Notes: generated by a model from the sequence alone, not told the origin. Counted from the stretch's first letter, positions 54,377-63,944 are shown. The stretch: 64,000 nt of DNA from Caballeronia humi (GCF_001544475.1 NZ_FCNW02000007.1:1-64000), one strand, 5' to 3'. Made by a program: numbers and translations.

Positions 54377-55053
54377 CTAGTGCCTCTACGCCGCCGACGC
54401 GCTTCCGAATCCTCGCGGGCCTGCTTCAGCAAGCTGGACACTTCCTCATCGCTCGTCTGCGAAAAATCGACGTAGAACTGCCCGACGCCGAAGAAGTTGC
54501 GCGGCCGGTTCAGACAGACGAATTCATCGACGGCGCTTTCGATACGCGCATCCGAATCCGCGGGCGCCACCGGCAGCGCGGCCACGATGCGCGCCGGCTT
54601 CCGGTCGCGCAGCGCCATCGCGGCGGCCTTCATCGTGGCGCCGGTCGCCATGCCGTCATCGACGACGATCGCGACGCGACCTTCCACGTCGAGCGGTCCC
54701 CGCGCCCCGCGATATGCCGATTCGCGCCGCGCGAGTTCGTTGCGTTCGCGCGCGATCACGGCATCGAGTTCGGCTTGCGTCACGCCCGTGTAGCGCACGA
54801 TGCTGTCGTCGAGATAGAACGCGCCGCCCGAAGCGATCGCGCCCATCGCGAGTTCCGGCTGGATCGGCACGCCGAGCTTGCGCACGACGAGCACGTCGAG
54901 GTCGGCGTCGAGCGCGCGCGCCACTTCGTAGCCCACCGGCACGCCGCCGCGCGGCAGGCCGAGCACGAGCACGTCGTCGCGGCCGACGTAGGCGCCGAGC
55001 AAGGCTGCGAGCGCGCGGCCCGCGTCGATGCGATTGTCGAAGACCGTATCCAT
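54367..55053 (-). CDS. Phosphoribosyltransferase-family protein
   Basis: A 228-residue type I phosphoribosyltransferase fold. The PRPP loop is VAIVVDDGMATGATMKAA; the N-terminal part has LGLPRGGVPVGYEVARAL and VVRKLGVPIQPELAMGAI. Such stand-alone family members have no settled substrate. It converges on bluB, but the partner is an overlap, not a pathway clue. Confidence 0.85.
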   Translation of the reverse strand: MDTVFDNRIDAGRALAALLGAYVGRDDVLVLGLPRGGVPVGYEVARALDADLDVLVVRKLGVPIQPELAMGAIASGGAFYLDDSIVRYTGVTQAELDAVIARERNELARRESAYRGARGPLDVEGRVAIVVDDGMATGATMKAAAMALRDRKPARIVAALPVAPADSDARIESAVDEFVCLNRPRNFFGVGQFYVDFSQTSDEEVSSLLKQAREDSEARRRRRGTSQL

Positions 55054-55297
55054 GCTTAGAAACTTAGTTCGCGGCAGACGGATTGCAAGGCGCCATCGCG
55101 GGGCATGGAGGCTCGAATAAGGTGCAGAGTCTTACGAAGATTTCGATCGAAGCACCATCGGCATGCACGAAGTAAAGCGTGTTTGCACCATTCCAAACCG
55201 CGCTCACGCCCGTCACGCACCGAAGCAGAGCGCAAAGCACCATCGTTGGTCCGGAACTTGCAAATCAAGCCGCTTTTTTGCCAATCACAGACGAACC

Positions 55298-56500
55298 ATG
55301 CAGGCACTTCAATCCAGTACCGACACGCTCTTTCTGCTTTTAGGCGCCACCATGGTGCTCGCGATGCACGCAGGCTTCGCGTTTCTTGAACTCGGCACGG
55401 TCCGCAAGGAAAACCAGGTCAACGCGCTGGTCAAGATCCTCGTCGATTTCGCGGTTTCGACGCTCGCGTACTTCTTCATCGGCTACAACATCGCGTACGG
55501 CGTGCAGTTCATGCACAGCGCCGACGTCCTCGCCGAACACAACGGCTACGCGCTCGTGCGCTTCTTCTTCCTCTTGACCTTCGCCGCCGCGATTCCCGCG
55601 ATCGTCTCGGGCGGCATCGCCGAGCGCTCGAAGTTCAACCCGCAACTGTTCGCGACGTTCGTGATCGTCGGTTTCCTCTATCCGTTGCTGGAAGGCGTCG
55701 CGTGGAACGAGCGGCTCGGCGTGCAAGCGTGGCTCAGAAGCGCATTCGATGCCCCCTTCCACGACTTCGCGGGCTCGGTCGTCGTGCATGCTTTCGGCGG
55801 ATGGATCGCGCTGCCCGCCGTGCTGCTGCTCGGCGCGCGCCACGGCCGCTATCACAAGGACGGACGCATCGCGGCGCATCCGCCGTCGAGCATTCCGTTT
55901 CTCGCGCTCGGCGCGTGGGTGCTTGCGGTCGGCTGGTTCGGCTTCAACGTGATGAGCGCGCAAACCGTCGACAAGATCAGCGGACTCGTCGCCGTCAACT
56001 CGCTGATGGCGATGGTCGGCGGCACGCTGACCGCGTGGTTCGCCGGACGCAACGATCCGGGCTTCACGTACAACGGACCGCTCGCGGGACTGGTCGCGGT
56101 CTGCGCGGGTTCGGACGTGATGCATCCGCTCGGCGCGCTGATCGTCGGCGGCGTGGCGGGGGTGCTCTTCGTGCAGATGTTCACCTGCGTGCAGAACCGC
56201 TGGCGCATCGACGACGTGCTCGGCGTCTGGCCGTTGCACGGACTGTGTGGTGCGTGGGGCGGCGTGGCGGTCGGCATCTTCGGGCAGAAGTCGCTCGGCG
56301 GGATTGGCGGGGTGTCGGTGTGGTCGCAACTGATCGGCACGGCCGGGGCGATCGTGCTCGCGCTCGCGGGCGGCGCGTTGGTCTACGGCGCGATCAAGGC
56401 GACGGTGGGCCTGCGGCTCGATCGCGAGGACGAGTTCAACGGCGCCGATCTCGCGATCCATCAAGTTTCCTCGACCCCAGAGCGCGAACTGGCTGGCTGA
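55298..56500 (+). CDS. amtB: Amt-family ammonium transporter
   Basis: A 400-residue eleven-helix channel. FAFLELGTVRKENQVNALVKILVDF contains the Amt start signature; the pore histidines are in DFAGSVVVHAFGGWIALPA and WPLHGLCGAWGGVAVG. ATG 55298 starts MQALQSSTDT. No GlnK gene is adjacent, unlike the usual glnK-amtB pair. The 245-base upstream region has no clear sigma-54 match. Confidence 0.93.
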   Translation: MQALQSSTDTLFLLLGATMVLAMHAGFAFLELGTVRKENQVNALVKILVDFAVSTLAYFFIGYNIAYGVQFMHSADVLAEHNGYALVRFFFLLTFAAAIPAIVSGGIAERSKFNPQLFATFVIVGFLYPLLEGVAWNERLGVQAWLRSAFDAPFHDFAGSVVVHAFGGWIALPAVLLLGARHGRYHKDGRIAAHPPSSIPFLALGAWVLAVGWFGFNVMSAQTVDKISGLVAVNSLMAMVGGTLTAWFAGRNDPGFTYNGPLAGLVAVCAGSDVMHPLGALIVGGVAGVLFVQMFTCVQNRWRIDDVLGVWPLHGLCGAWGGVAVGIFGQKSLGGIGGVSVWSQLIGTAGAIVLALAGGALVYGAIKATVGLRLDREDEFNGADLAIHQVSSTPERELAG

Positions 56501-56625
56501 GCGATCATTTGCCTCCGGGAATCTTTCAAAAAAGCGATCCAATCGCGCGCGGCACATCGCTTGCTGAAATGTTTGGCAGGAGCGGCGCTTTTTCGACATC
56601 GGCCGCTCGAACCAACGGAGGAAAC

Positions 56626-56898
56626 ATGAGACAAGCAAACAAGGTGGCACTTGCCGCGCTCCTGGCACTTGGCTGCGGCGCGGCGATGGCGCAGAACGGC
56701 GGCGGCAGCGCGGGCGGGCAGGGCGGCACGGGAGGCGGCAACGCGCACGGCGCCGCGACGGCCGGACCGACGGCAAACGGCGACCCCGTATCCGGCGCGA
56801 TGGCGACGAGCAAGCCGCACAAGATGCACAAGAAAGCCGCCACCGATACGACCAACTTCCCCGGCGCCAACGCCAGCAGCGACACGAAGGGCCAGTAA
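56626..56898 (+). CDS. Small exported Gly/Ala-rich protein
   Basis: A 90-residue precursor with a Sec signal (MRQANKVALAALLALGCGAAMA) and a mature part of low complexity: NGGGSAGGQGGTGGGN, then PHKMHKKAATDTTNFPGANAS. It has a GGAGGAA ribosome site. Similar short secreted proteins occur widely in Burkholderia; function unknown. Confidence 0.75.
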   Translation: MRQANKVALAALLALGCGAAMAQNGGGSAGGQGGTGGGNAHGAATAGPTANGDPVSGAMATSKPHKMHKKAATDTTNFPGANASSDTKGQ

Positions 56899-57002
56899 AT
56901 CCGACGGCCTTGGCTACTCACGGCCGAGGCTTCTCAAAACCCGCATAAAAATCCCCTTCCGCCACGCGCGAGTGTCCGATAAGGCAGCCCGCGCGCCGGT
57001 AT

Positions 57003-57021
57003 GATATGGACTGACCATATC
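57003..57021. promoter_or_regulatory. Perfect palindrome GATATGG-N5-CCATATC
   Basis: Thirteen bases before the TTG start of the hybrid kinase gene. Seven-base arms, spacer ACTGA. Either a repressor site near the promoter or an RNA hairpin that would hide the ribosome site and limit translation. Confidence 0.55.
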
Positions 57022-57034
57022 CGGGGGCCGACGC

Positions 57035-59242
57035 TTGAATCCAACAGAGACTGCGACCTTCGACCTGCCGCTGCCCTCGCGCAATTTCGCCGAGACGCGC
57101 CGGGTGCTGCTGCTCGTGCTCATCGGTTCGATTCTGGTGCCGCTCGTGTGCCTCGCCGTCTACGGCTACTACGACTATCAGCGGCGCATCGCCAATGCGG
57201 ACGATCTGGTCGAGCGCGTCGTGCGTGTCGCCAACGAGCACGCGGTCAAGGTCATCGACCTGAACCAGCAACTCGTCACGCGCATCGTCGACATGCTCGG
57301 CGAAAGCGACGACCAGAACATCTCGGGCCGCGAGTCGCAGTTGCACCGCACGCTCGACGATATCGGTGGCGGCTTTCCACAAGTGGCGGCGATCTCGGTC
57401 TTTGGCGTGAACGGCGACCTGCTCGCGAACAGCCGCTACTATCCGGTGCCGCGCGTTTCCGTCGGCGGGCGCGAGGACTTCCGCTCCACCCGCGCGATGG
57501 CACCCGTCACGTACTTCTCGCTGCCGCTGCGCGGCAAGGTCGGCCAGGCCGACGTCTTCACGACGACGATGGGTCGCGTGTCGCACGGCGGACAATTCCT
57601 CGGCGCGGTATCGATCGCGTTGAAACGCGACTACTTCAGCGACTTCTACCGCGAACTCGCGGGGAGCGATCCGGCGCTCACGATCGGCCTCTACCGGCGC
57701 GACGGCGGCATCATGGTGCGCTATCCGCCGGAGCCCGCAGGCGCCCATCCCGCGACCAACACGCCGTTCACCAACGCGTTTCGCAACAATGAGCTGTATG
57801 GCCGCCTGCGCATGACGTCGACGGTGGACAACATCGACAAGCTGCTCGCCTACCGGCGCGTCGCCGACTATCCGCTCTACGTTGCGGCCGGCTACGCGAT
57901 GGAATCGATTTACCAGAACTGGTGGCGCAACTGCGCGCTGGTCGCGGCGATCGCGCTCGTGCCGTGCGCAGTCGTCTGGCTGCTGGTCGTGTTCTCGATC
58001 CGCCGGCTGAATTCCGAGCAGGCCGCGTGGGAGCGCTGGCAGGCCGAAGTCGCGATTCGGCTGTCGATCGAGGCGTCGAGCCGGCAGTTGCGGCGCATGG
58101 GCGCGCTCGGCAATCTCGTCGCGAACGTCGCGCACGATTTCAACAACCTGCTGATGGTCGTCGCGTCGAACATGGAGCTCGCGCGGCGCAAGAATTTCAG
58201 CGATGTCGAACCCGAAGTGCTGGCCGTCGAGCGCGCGACCGCCGGCGCGGAATCGCTCGCGCGCCGCCTGATGAGCGTCGCGAGAAAGCAGCCGCTCAAG
58301 CAGGAACTCGTCGATCCCGCCGCGTGGCTGCCGGGCATCGCGGAGCTGATGAAGTCATCGGTGCGGGCAAATATCGTCGTGTCGATCGAGTTGTCGCCGG
58401 ATTTGTGGACCGTGCGCGCCGATCCCGTCGAGCTGGAGCTGGCGCTCGTGAATATCGTCGTGAACGCGAGCGAGGCGATGCCGCGCGGCGGGCGCATCGT
58501 GATCCGCTGCCAGAACGTGCGCGTGAAGGCGGGCGAGAGCGAGCTGCCGAACGGCGAGTACGTACTGATCTCGGTTTCGGACAATGGCGAAGGCATGAGC
58601 GACGACGTCCGCCAGCGCGCGTTCGAACCGCTTTTCACGACCAAGGTCCGCGGCGCGGGCACGGGCCTCGGGCTCGCGCAGGTGCTCGCCGCGTGCGAGC
58701 AGGCGGGCGGCACGGCGCGCATCACGAGCGTCCCGGGCGCGGGCACGACGGTGCGGCTCTATCTGCCGCATCACCATGCGGCGGCGGTTGAGGTTCCGCT
58801 CCCTCCTGCGCCGCCGCCTGCTGAGGCCGAGCCGTTCATCGCGGAGAACACGCTCGAACAGGATGCGGATCGCCATCACGAACTGCGCGGCATGTCGGTG
58901 CTGCTCGTGGAGGACAACGCCGATGTCGCGGCGGCCGTCTCGGCGGTGCTGGAGGTTTTCGGCTGCGCGGTGCATCACGTCGAAAGCGCCGATGCCGCGT
59001 TCGAACTTCTCGGGCAGGGCTACGGCTTCGACCTCGTGCTGTCCGACATCCAGATGCCGGGGAGCATGAACGGCATCGACCTCGCGGAGCAGATTCTCCT
59101 GCGTTTGCCGTCGCAGAAGGTCGTGCTGATGACCGGTTACGCCGACGAACTCGAACGCGCGAAACACCTCGGCGTGCTGATTCTCGCGAAGCCCTTCGAT
59201 ATGGAAGACCTGCGCGAACTCGTCGCGCCGGGTGTCCACTAA
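57035..59242 (+). CDS. Hybrid sensor histidine kinase with receiver
   Basis: A 735-residue membrane kinase. Membrane helices lie at about 26-45 and 300-325; between them is a Cache-like periplasmic sensor (RRTLDDIGGGFPQVAAISVFGVNGDLLANSRYY... VSVGGREDF). The histidine kinase has H-box VAHDFNNLL (His367), N-box ALVNIVVNASEAMPRGG, G-boxes DNGEGMS and GAGTGLGLAQV. The receiver at the end has phospho-acceptor Asp671 (VLSDIQMPG). The TTG start at 57035 follows GGGGGCC and is non-standard. No response regulator is next to it. Confidence 0.9.
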   Translation: MNPTETATFDLPLPSRNFAETRRVLLLVLIGSILVPLVCLAVYGYYDYQRRIANADDLVERVVRVANEHAVKVIDLNQQLVTRIVDMLGESDDQNISGRESQLHRTLDDIGGGFPQVAAISVFGVNGDLLANSRYYPVPRVSVGGREDFRSTRAMAPVTYFSLPLRGKVGQADVFTTTMGRVSHGGQFLGAVSIALKRDYFSDFYRELAGSDPALTIGLYRRDGGIMVRYPPEPAGAHPATNTPFTNAFRNNELYGRLRMTSTVDNIDKLLAYRRVADYPLYVAAGYAMESIYQNWWRNCALVAAIALVPCAVVWLLVVFSIRRLNSEQAAWERWQAEVAIRLSIEASSRQLRRMGALGNLVANVAHDFNNLLMVVASNMELARRKNFSDVEPEVLAVERATAGAESLARRLMSVARKQPLKQELVDPAAWLPGIAELMKSSVRANIVVSIELSPDLWTVRADPVELELALVNIVVNASEAMPRGGRIVIRCQNVRVKAGESELPNGEYVLISVSDNGEGMSDDVRQRAFEPLFTTKVRGAGTGLGLAQVLAACEQAGGTARITSVPGAGTTVRLYLPHHHAAAVEVPLPPAPPPAEAEPFIAENTLEQDADRHHELRGMSVLLVEDNADVAAAVSAVLEVFGCAVHHVESADAAFELLGQGYGFDLVLSDIQMPGSMNGIDLAEQILLRLPSQKVVLMTGYADELERAKHLGVLILAKPFDMEDLRELVAPGVH

Positions 59243-59266
59243 ACCCAATTTCTCCTTTGGCACCCG

Positions 59267-59294
59267 TTCTCTCTCGCAATCGCGCGAGAGGGAA
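59267..59294 (+). terminator. Hairpin after the hybrid kinase gene
   Basis: Eleven-base stem TTCTCTCTCGC / GCGAGAGGGAA with one G-T pair and a 6-base loop, 25 bases after the stop. No T-tract follows, so termination is only likely. Confidence 0.6.
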
Positions 59295-59506
59295 CGCTGT
59301 GTGCGTATCTCCTTTGGCGCATGCGTCCGATTCCGGGCAGGCAGGAGGCGCGCGGCGTGTGCGGGAATCGCTCCGTCAGGCATATAGGCCAAGCTTTCCA
59401 TCGTACGAAAAGCAGACCTTGTGCGTTTGACGCAAGCGTTTGCTATCGCAATTCGGCTAGAGCGTTACGCGCGACTTACTGCAAAAAGGGGCTGAGGAGA
59501 GAGAAA

Positions 59507-59794
59507 GTGAGAAAACCCAAACTGGCCTATTCGAAGGCGGCCCAGAAGCCGGGCGCGCACCACGCGCCGCCGACCGAGGACGATTTCGAGATCTACGCGT
59601 CGTATCAGGTGAACGCGGCGGGGTTGTATATCGGCACACTGAAGGTCGTGCGCAAGACCGACGGGCGCCTGCTGTTTCCGTTTGCGGGCGCGCCGGTCAT
59701 CGGACCGTTTCCGACGCGGCAGGAAGCGCGCGTCGCGGCGGACACCTACGGGTCGCGGATCGTCGCGGGGGACATCAGCAACCCGGAGGCTTGA
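59507..59794 (+). CDS. Small DUF6723-like protein
   Basis: A 95-residue protein. EIYASYQVNAAGLYIGTLKVVRKTDGRLLFPFAGAPVIGPFPTRQEARVAADTYG matches a small Burkholderiaceae family I associate with DUF6723. GTG 59507 is chosen for the strong GAGGAGAG site; an upstream extension would be non-family. Function unknown. Converges with motB. Confidence 0.72.
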   Translation: MRKPKLAYSKAAQKPGAHHAPPTEDDFEIYASYQVNAAGLYIGTLKVVRKTDGRLLFPFAGAPVIGPFPTRQEARVAADTYGSRIVAGDISNPEA

Positions 59795-59800
59795 CCAACC

Positions 59801-60769
59801 TTACGACGAACGGCCTCCCGCCGTCGCCGCGACCGGCACTACGCCGTTCACAGGCGCGTTTTCGTCGACCGTCGTGCGTCCGCCGTCCTTGAAGAATGCC
59901 TGCTCGGCCGCCTTGTTCAGCACGAGAATGCTGATGCGGCGATTGGTCGGTTCGTCGGCGACGTCCTTGTTGAGCGGCAGCACATCGGCCAGGCCGCGCA
60001 CTTGCAGCACTTTCTTCTCGCTCATGCCGCCCGATACCAGCGCGCGCCGCGCAGCGTTCGCCCGTTCGCCCGAGAGCTCCCAGTTTGAATAGCCGGTCTG
60101 GCCACCGGAGTAGGGCACGGCATCGGTGTGGCCCGCGATCGACACGCGGTTGTCCACGTCATTCAGCGATGCCCCGATCTGCGACAGGATCGTCGTCACG
60201 TAGCTTTCGAGACGCGAGCTGCCCGAGGCGAACATCGGCCGCTTGAGCGAATCGACGATCTCGATGCGCAAGCCTTCGCTCGTGATCGCGATACGAATCT
60301 GGTCCTTGAACGCGCGCAAAGCCGGCGTGTTCTCGATCAGCGCGGTGAGTTTCTGCTTCAGATGCTGCAGGCGCTGCGCGTCCTCGGCGGCGACGGCCGC
60401 GCGCGCGATCGACGGCGGAACCGGCTGCGTCTGGCTCTTGGTGGCCTCGCCCGGACGCGAGCTGGAAAGATCACGCCCGCCGCCTTCGATCACGCTCGTG
60501 CGCGCCGCGCCGCTGCCGTCCTTGCCGCCGAACACGGCCGCGAGCGGCGTATTGAAGTAATCCTCGATGCCCTGTTTGTCGTATTTCGACGTCGATCCGA
60601 GCAGCCACATCAGCAGGAAGAAGGCCATCATCGCCGTAACGAAGTCGGCGTAGGCGATCTTCCAGGCACCGCCATGATGCCCGCCGTGGCCGCCTTTCTT
60701 CTTGCGGCGCACGATGACGGTCGGCGCGAGCACGGATTGCAGCGGATCGCGGGAAGGTTTTTCAGCCAT
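59801..60769 (-). CDS. motB: Flagellar stator protein MotB
   Basis: A 322-residue stator subunit. One membrane helix with the proton-binding Asp (AYADFVTAMMAFFLLMWLLGS), a plug region, then an OmpA-like peptidoglycan-binding domain (VSIAGHTDAVPYSG, NWELSGERANAARRALV, NRRISILVLNK). It anchors the motor to the cell wall. It lies 24 bases after motA on the same strand; the two form an operon. No flhDC is next to it. Confidence 0.95.
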   Translation of the reverse strand: MAEKPSRDPLQSVLAPTVIVRRKKKGGHGGHHGGAWKIAYADFVTAMMAFFLLMWLLGSTSKYDKQGIEDYFNTPLAAVFGGKDGSGAARTSVIEGGGRDLSSSRPGEATKSQTQPVPPSIARAAVAAEDAQRLQHLKQKLTALIENTPALRAFKDQIRIAITSEGLRIEIVDSLKRPMFASGSSRLESYVTTILSQIGASLNDVDNRVSIAGHTDAVPYSGGQTGYSNWELSGERANAARRALVSGGMSEKKVLQVRGLADVLPLNKDVADEPTNRRISILVLNKAAEQAFFKDGGRTTVDENAPVNGVVPVAATAGGRSS

Positions 60770-60793
60770 GTTCGTGCTCCGTCGGGCTCAGGG

Positions 60794-61663
60794 TCACGCC
60801 GATTTCGGCGACTTGGTGGCGCGCACGGCGTCGTCGAGTTCCTTGAAGCTTGGGCGATCGGCGGTGAAGAGCACTTTGCGGCCGAACTCGACGGCGAGCG
60901 TCGGCGCGTAGCCGTTCATCGACGCGAGCAACACCGACTTCACGCACTGATACGGTTTGGCTTCGGCCTGGCCTTTCGCGTTGAGCAGGTCGGCGAGCGG
61001 CCCGATGAAACCGTACGCGAGCAGAATGCCGAGGAACGTGCCGACCAGCGCGCCGGCGATCATCTCGCCGAGCACGGCGGGCGCGGCGCCCACGGAACCC
61101 ATCGTGTGCACGACGCCCATGACGGCCGCGACGATGCCGAACGCGGGCAGGCCGTCGGCCATCTTCTGGATCGCGTTCGCGGCAACCGATGCTTCCGTGT
61201 GGTGCGTTTCCAGCTCTTCGTCCATCAGATCCTGCATTTCGAGCGCGTTCACGTTGCCGCTCGACATCATGCGCAGATAGTCGACGATGAAATCGAGCAG
61301 GTGATGGTCTTTCATCACGTGGTCGTACTTCTGGAAGAGCGGGCTGGATTCGGGCGCGTCCACGTCCGCTTCGAGCGCCATCATCCCTTCCTTGCGCGCC
61401 TTTTGAAGCAGTTCGTAAAGCAGCGCGATCAGGGAAAGATACTTTTCCTTCGTGTACGCGCCGCCCTTGAACGCGGTCGGCAGGGCCTTGAGCGTTTTCT
61501 TGAGCGTCGCCGTCGGATTCGACACGACGAACGCGCCGAGCGCCGCGCCGAAAATGCACAGCAACTCGAACGGCTGCACGAGCGCGCCAAGATGGCCGCC
61601 GACGCCGACAAAACTACCGATCACCGAGGCGATCACCACGATCCATCCGATTGCGACAAACAT
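60794..61663 (-). CDS. motA: Flagellar stator protein MotA
   Basis: A 289-residue inner-membrane protein with four helices. FVAIGWIVVIASVIGSFVGVGG at the N-terminus, a large cytoplasmic loop with conserved charged residues for rotor contact, and GIVAAVMGVVHTMGS with LGEMIAGALVGTFLGILLAYGFIGPLAD. Proton channel of the flagellar motor with MotB. A chemotaxis operon does not follow within the window. Confidence 0.95.
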   Translation of the reverse strand: MFVAIGWIVVIASVIGSFVGVGGHLGALVQPFELLCIFGAALGAFVVSNPTATLKKTLKALPTAFKGGAYTKEKYLSLIALLYELLQKARKEGMMALEADVDAPESSPLFQKYDHVMKDHHLLDFIVDYLRMMSSGNVNALEMQDLMDEELETHHTEASVAANAIQKMADGLPAFGIVAAVMGVVHTMGSVGAAPAVLGEMIAGALVGTFLGILLAYGFIGPLADLLNAKGQAEAKPYQCVKSVLLASMNGYAPTLAVEFGRKVLFTADRPSFKELDDAVRATKSPKSA

Positions 61664-61836
61664 GATTTCTCCGGGAAGTCAGGGCTTCGCGCGGCGGGCT
61701 GTCTGCGTGTGGGTCTGCATTTGCAGGCATGCTCGGCGCGCGAAGTCGTCTTTGTTCTTAACGGCCCGGTTAATCGGAGATTTAGGGGATAGACAGAGAA
61801 ACTTTACGCGGAACGTTTGCGCGGTAATTTTTACTT

Positions 61837-62214
61837 TTACATGCCGGGCGCTTCATCGATGAAACCGGTCATCGAGACGATGTGCGCGTTTTCATCGACG
61901 GTGGCGAAGTCGGTGCCTTTCACGATCGATTGGCCGTCCGGCGTGCGCAGTTCCCAACTGAAGCGCAAATGGTTCGCGAAGCCGTCGATGCTGGTCGTGC
62001 GGCGGAACGTGTGCTCGGGAAAACGTTCGTGGACGACGCGGATCATCGCGTCGATGCCGTCGTGACCGTCGCCGCGCAACAGCGGATCGCGGTAGGACGC
62101 GTTCGATGCGTAGCTCTCGCGGATCAGCGACGCGCGGCGTTCAGCGTCGATTTCGTTCCAGGCTTCGAAGTAGCGATCGATCAACGTGTCGTGGACATTG
62201 GCTTGCGTGTTCAT
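61837..62214 (-). CDS. SnoaL/NTF2-like protein
   Basis: A 125-residue NTF2-fold protein: IDRYFEAWNEIDAERRASLIRESYASNASYRDPLLRGDGHDGIDAMIRVVHERFPEHTFRRT is typical of SnoaL-like polyketide cyclase relatives of unknown substrate. ATG 62214 follows AAGGAGC. It diverges from an XRE regulator (134-base gap), probably its regulator. Confidence 0.85.
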   Translation of the reverse strand: MNTQANVHDTLIDRYFEAWNEIDAERRASLIRESYASNASYRDPLLRGDGHDGIDAMIRVVHERFPEHTFRRTTSIDGFANHLRFSWELRTPDGQSIVKGTDFATVDENAHIVSMTGFIDEAPGM

Positions 62215-62347
62215 GCTCGGCTCCTTGAGTAGACATTGGCGCAGCGGCGTTTTGCGTCTGCGTGGCTCCACTATCGGAAACCGGCGGCGGGCTGTCGATT
62301 ACGTGGCGAGTAATGGAAAGCTCGCCTGCTTCGTCTAAGATCGGCTC

Positions 62348-63178
62348 ATGAACTCGACCCTTGCCCACGCCGCGCCGCCCCCGCCCGTCGGCGCTCTGCT
62401 GCGCGAGTGGCGGCAGCGCAGACGCATGAGCCAACTCGAACTCGCAGGCGTCGCCGAGGTTTCGACGCGTCATCTGAGTTTTGTCGAATCGGGCCGTTCC
62501 GTGCCGAGCCGGGAGATGCTGATGCGCCTTGCCGAACAACTCGACGTGCCGCTGCGCGAGCGCAACACGCTGCTCGTCGCGGCCGGTTACGCGCCGCTGT
62601 ACCGCGAGCGCCATCTGGGCGATCCACAATTGTCGGCCGCGCGCCGGGCCGTCGAACTCGTGCTGAAAGGGCACGAGCCGTATCCGGCGCTCGCCGTCGA
62701 TCGCCACTGGACGATGGTTTCGGCCAACGCCGCGATCGCGCCGCTAGTCGCGCTCGCCGATCCGTCGCTGCTCGAAGGGCCGGTGAACGTGCTGCGGCTG
62801 AGCCTGCATCCGCAGGGACTGGCCAACGCGATCGTCAACTGGCACGAGTGGCGCGCGCATTTGCTTGCGCGCGTGCGGCGTCAGGTGGAAGTTTCCGGCG
62901 ACGCAACGCTCGGCGCGCTGCTGCGCGAACTGGAGGCGTATCCGGCGCCCGCGCATGCCGGCGCGCCGACGCACGGCGGCGAAACCAATGCGGTCGTCGT
63001 CCCGTTGCAGTTGCGCATGCACTCGGGCGTGCTGTCTTTTTTCAGCACGACGACCGTGTTCGGCACGCCGGTGGACATCACGTTGTCGGAGCTGGCGATC
63101 GAGGCATTCTTTCCCGCCGATGCCGCGACGGCCGACGCCTTGCGCCAGTCCCTCCAGGCCGATTCTTACAAAATTTGA
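62348..63178 (+). CDS. XRE-family regulator with MmyB-like ligand domain
   Basis: A 276-residue regulator. The helix-turn-helix at about 15-70 (LLREWRQRRRMSQLELAGVAEVSTRHLSFVESGRSVPSREMLMRLAEQLDVPLRERN) precedes an MmyB-type ligand-binding domain (ALAVDRHWTMVSANAAIAPL, LRLSLHPQGLANAIVNWHEWRAHLLARV). Such proteins regulate a divergent oxidoreductase or small-fold gene; here the SnoaL-like gene. Confidence 0.92.
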   Translation: MNSTLAHAAPPPPVGALLREWRQRRRMSQLELAGVAEVSTRHLSFVESGRSVPSREMLMRLAEQLDVPLRERNTLLVAAGYAPLYRERHLGDPQLSAARRAVELVLKGHEPYPALAVDRHWTMVSANAAIAPLVALADPSLLEGPVNVLRLSLHPQGLANAIVNWHEWRAHLLARVRRQVEVSGDATLGALLRELEAYPAPAHAGAPTHGGETNAVVVPLQLRMHSGVLSFFSTTTVFGTPVDITLSELAIEAFFPADAATADALRQSLQADSYKI

Positions 63179-63269
63179 ACCTCCGGCGCGCGTGCCGATC
63201 AATGGAACAAGACTTGCGACCGACACGCTGGCAGGTTTCCTCATTCAATCAACCAGAGGCTAAAGAGCG

Positions 63270-63542
63270 ATGATCCAGACATTCGAGCAAACCATCGGCG
63301 GGCAGCCGATGCAGTTCTGCGCCAGCATCGCCGACGGCGGAGGGCCGCACCGCGTGATCATCAGCCGCGCGGATTCGGCGGAATCGCTCGTGATCGTCGA
63401 TGCGACGGGCATCATCGGCGCGATTCGGGCGGAAGTGGAAGCGCCGGAGAATTTCGTCGCCGATGCGGTCAGGAAGGCGCAGCAGGAAGCGCTGATCGAA
63501 CGGGCGCTGGAGACGGGTGAAGTGCAGACGACGAGTCTTTAG
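63270..63542 (+). CDS. Small protein of unknown function
   Basis: A 90-residue acidic protein (IQTFEQTIGGQPMQFCASIADGGGPHRVIISRA..., EALIERALETGEVQTTSL) with a good codon pattern and an AAAGAGCG ribosome site. I recognise no family. It lies 91 bases after the XRE gene on the same strand. Confidence 0.6.
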   Translation: MIQTFEQTIGGQPMQFCASIADGGGPHRVIISRADSAESLVIVDATGIIGAIRAEVEAPENFVADAVRKAQQEALIERALETGEVQTTSL

Positions 63543-63610
63543 AAATTCGAGATTGCGCGGAAAGTTAAATTTTTAGGCTGATTGTGGCGTTTTTGACCCG
63601 CTTTGTACCT

Positions 63611-63649
63611 AAAACGCCCGCACGCGGATTTTCGCGGTGCGGGCGTTTT
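63611..63649 (+). terminator. Rho-independent terminator
   Basis: AAAACGCCCGCAC / GTGCGGGCGTTTT, 13-base arms, flanked by A and T tracts. Ends the transcript of the gene at 63270. Nearly the same stem recurs at 63722. Confidence 0.9.
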
Positions 63650-63721
63650 GGCGTGTGCGCCCGCGATCGAACATGAGCAGGTGTCGCTGGACCGAGCCTG
63701 CGTTGGTATTGCCCTTTGATT

Positions 63722-63761
63722 AAAACGCCCGCCTGCGATGTGTCGCAGTGCGGGCGTTTTT
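63722..63761 (-). terminator. Rho-independent terminator (bidirectional)
   Basis: AAAACGCCCGC / GCGGGCGTTTT plus inner CTGCGA/TCGCAG stem and TGTG loop. It shares its outer arm with the terminator at 63611, and probably ends the minus-strand gene at 63789. Confidence 0.85.
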
Positions 63762-63788
63762 GCGCTCATCCCGGGCGCGCTGACGGAA

Positions 63789-63944
63789 CTACGCGCCTGT
63801 CACGGCGTCACCCGGCGCGAAAGGCGTCGCGGAATCGGGACCGTCGGGCAGATCGGGGTCGTCGGGGTTCGGCGCGGCATCCGGATCGAGCAGGGTGTCG
63901 GGATCGGGATCGAGCGGCTGGCCGGGATCGTGTGGCGTTGACAT
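63789..63944 (-). CDS. Short Pro/Asp-rich protein
   Basis: A 51-residue reading frame: MSTPHDPGQPLDPDPDT followed by repeated DPD/NPDDPDLPDGPD. It is low-complexity and acidic. GAGGATAGCCACC precedes the ATG and a terminator-like stem follows. Similar Pro/Asp-rich small proteins occur in Burkholderia; function unknown. Confidence 0.55.
   Translation of the reverse strand: MSTPHDPGQPLDPDPDTLLDPDAAPNPDDPDLPDGPDSATPFAPGDAVTGA

Noticed and set aside
55054..55297. Expected sigma-54 or GlnK-linked control region of the ammonium transporter
   Set aside because: No GG-N10-GC element with reasonable -24/-12 sequence was found and no glnK gene is present.
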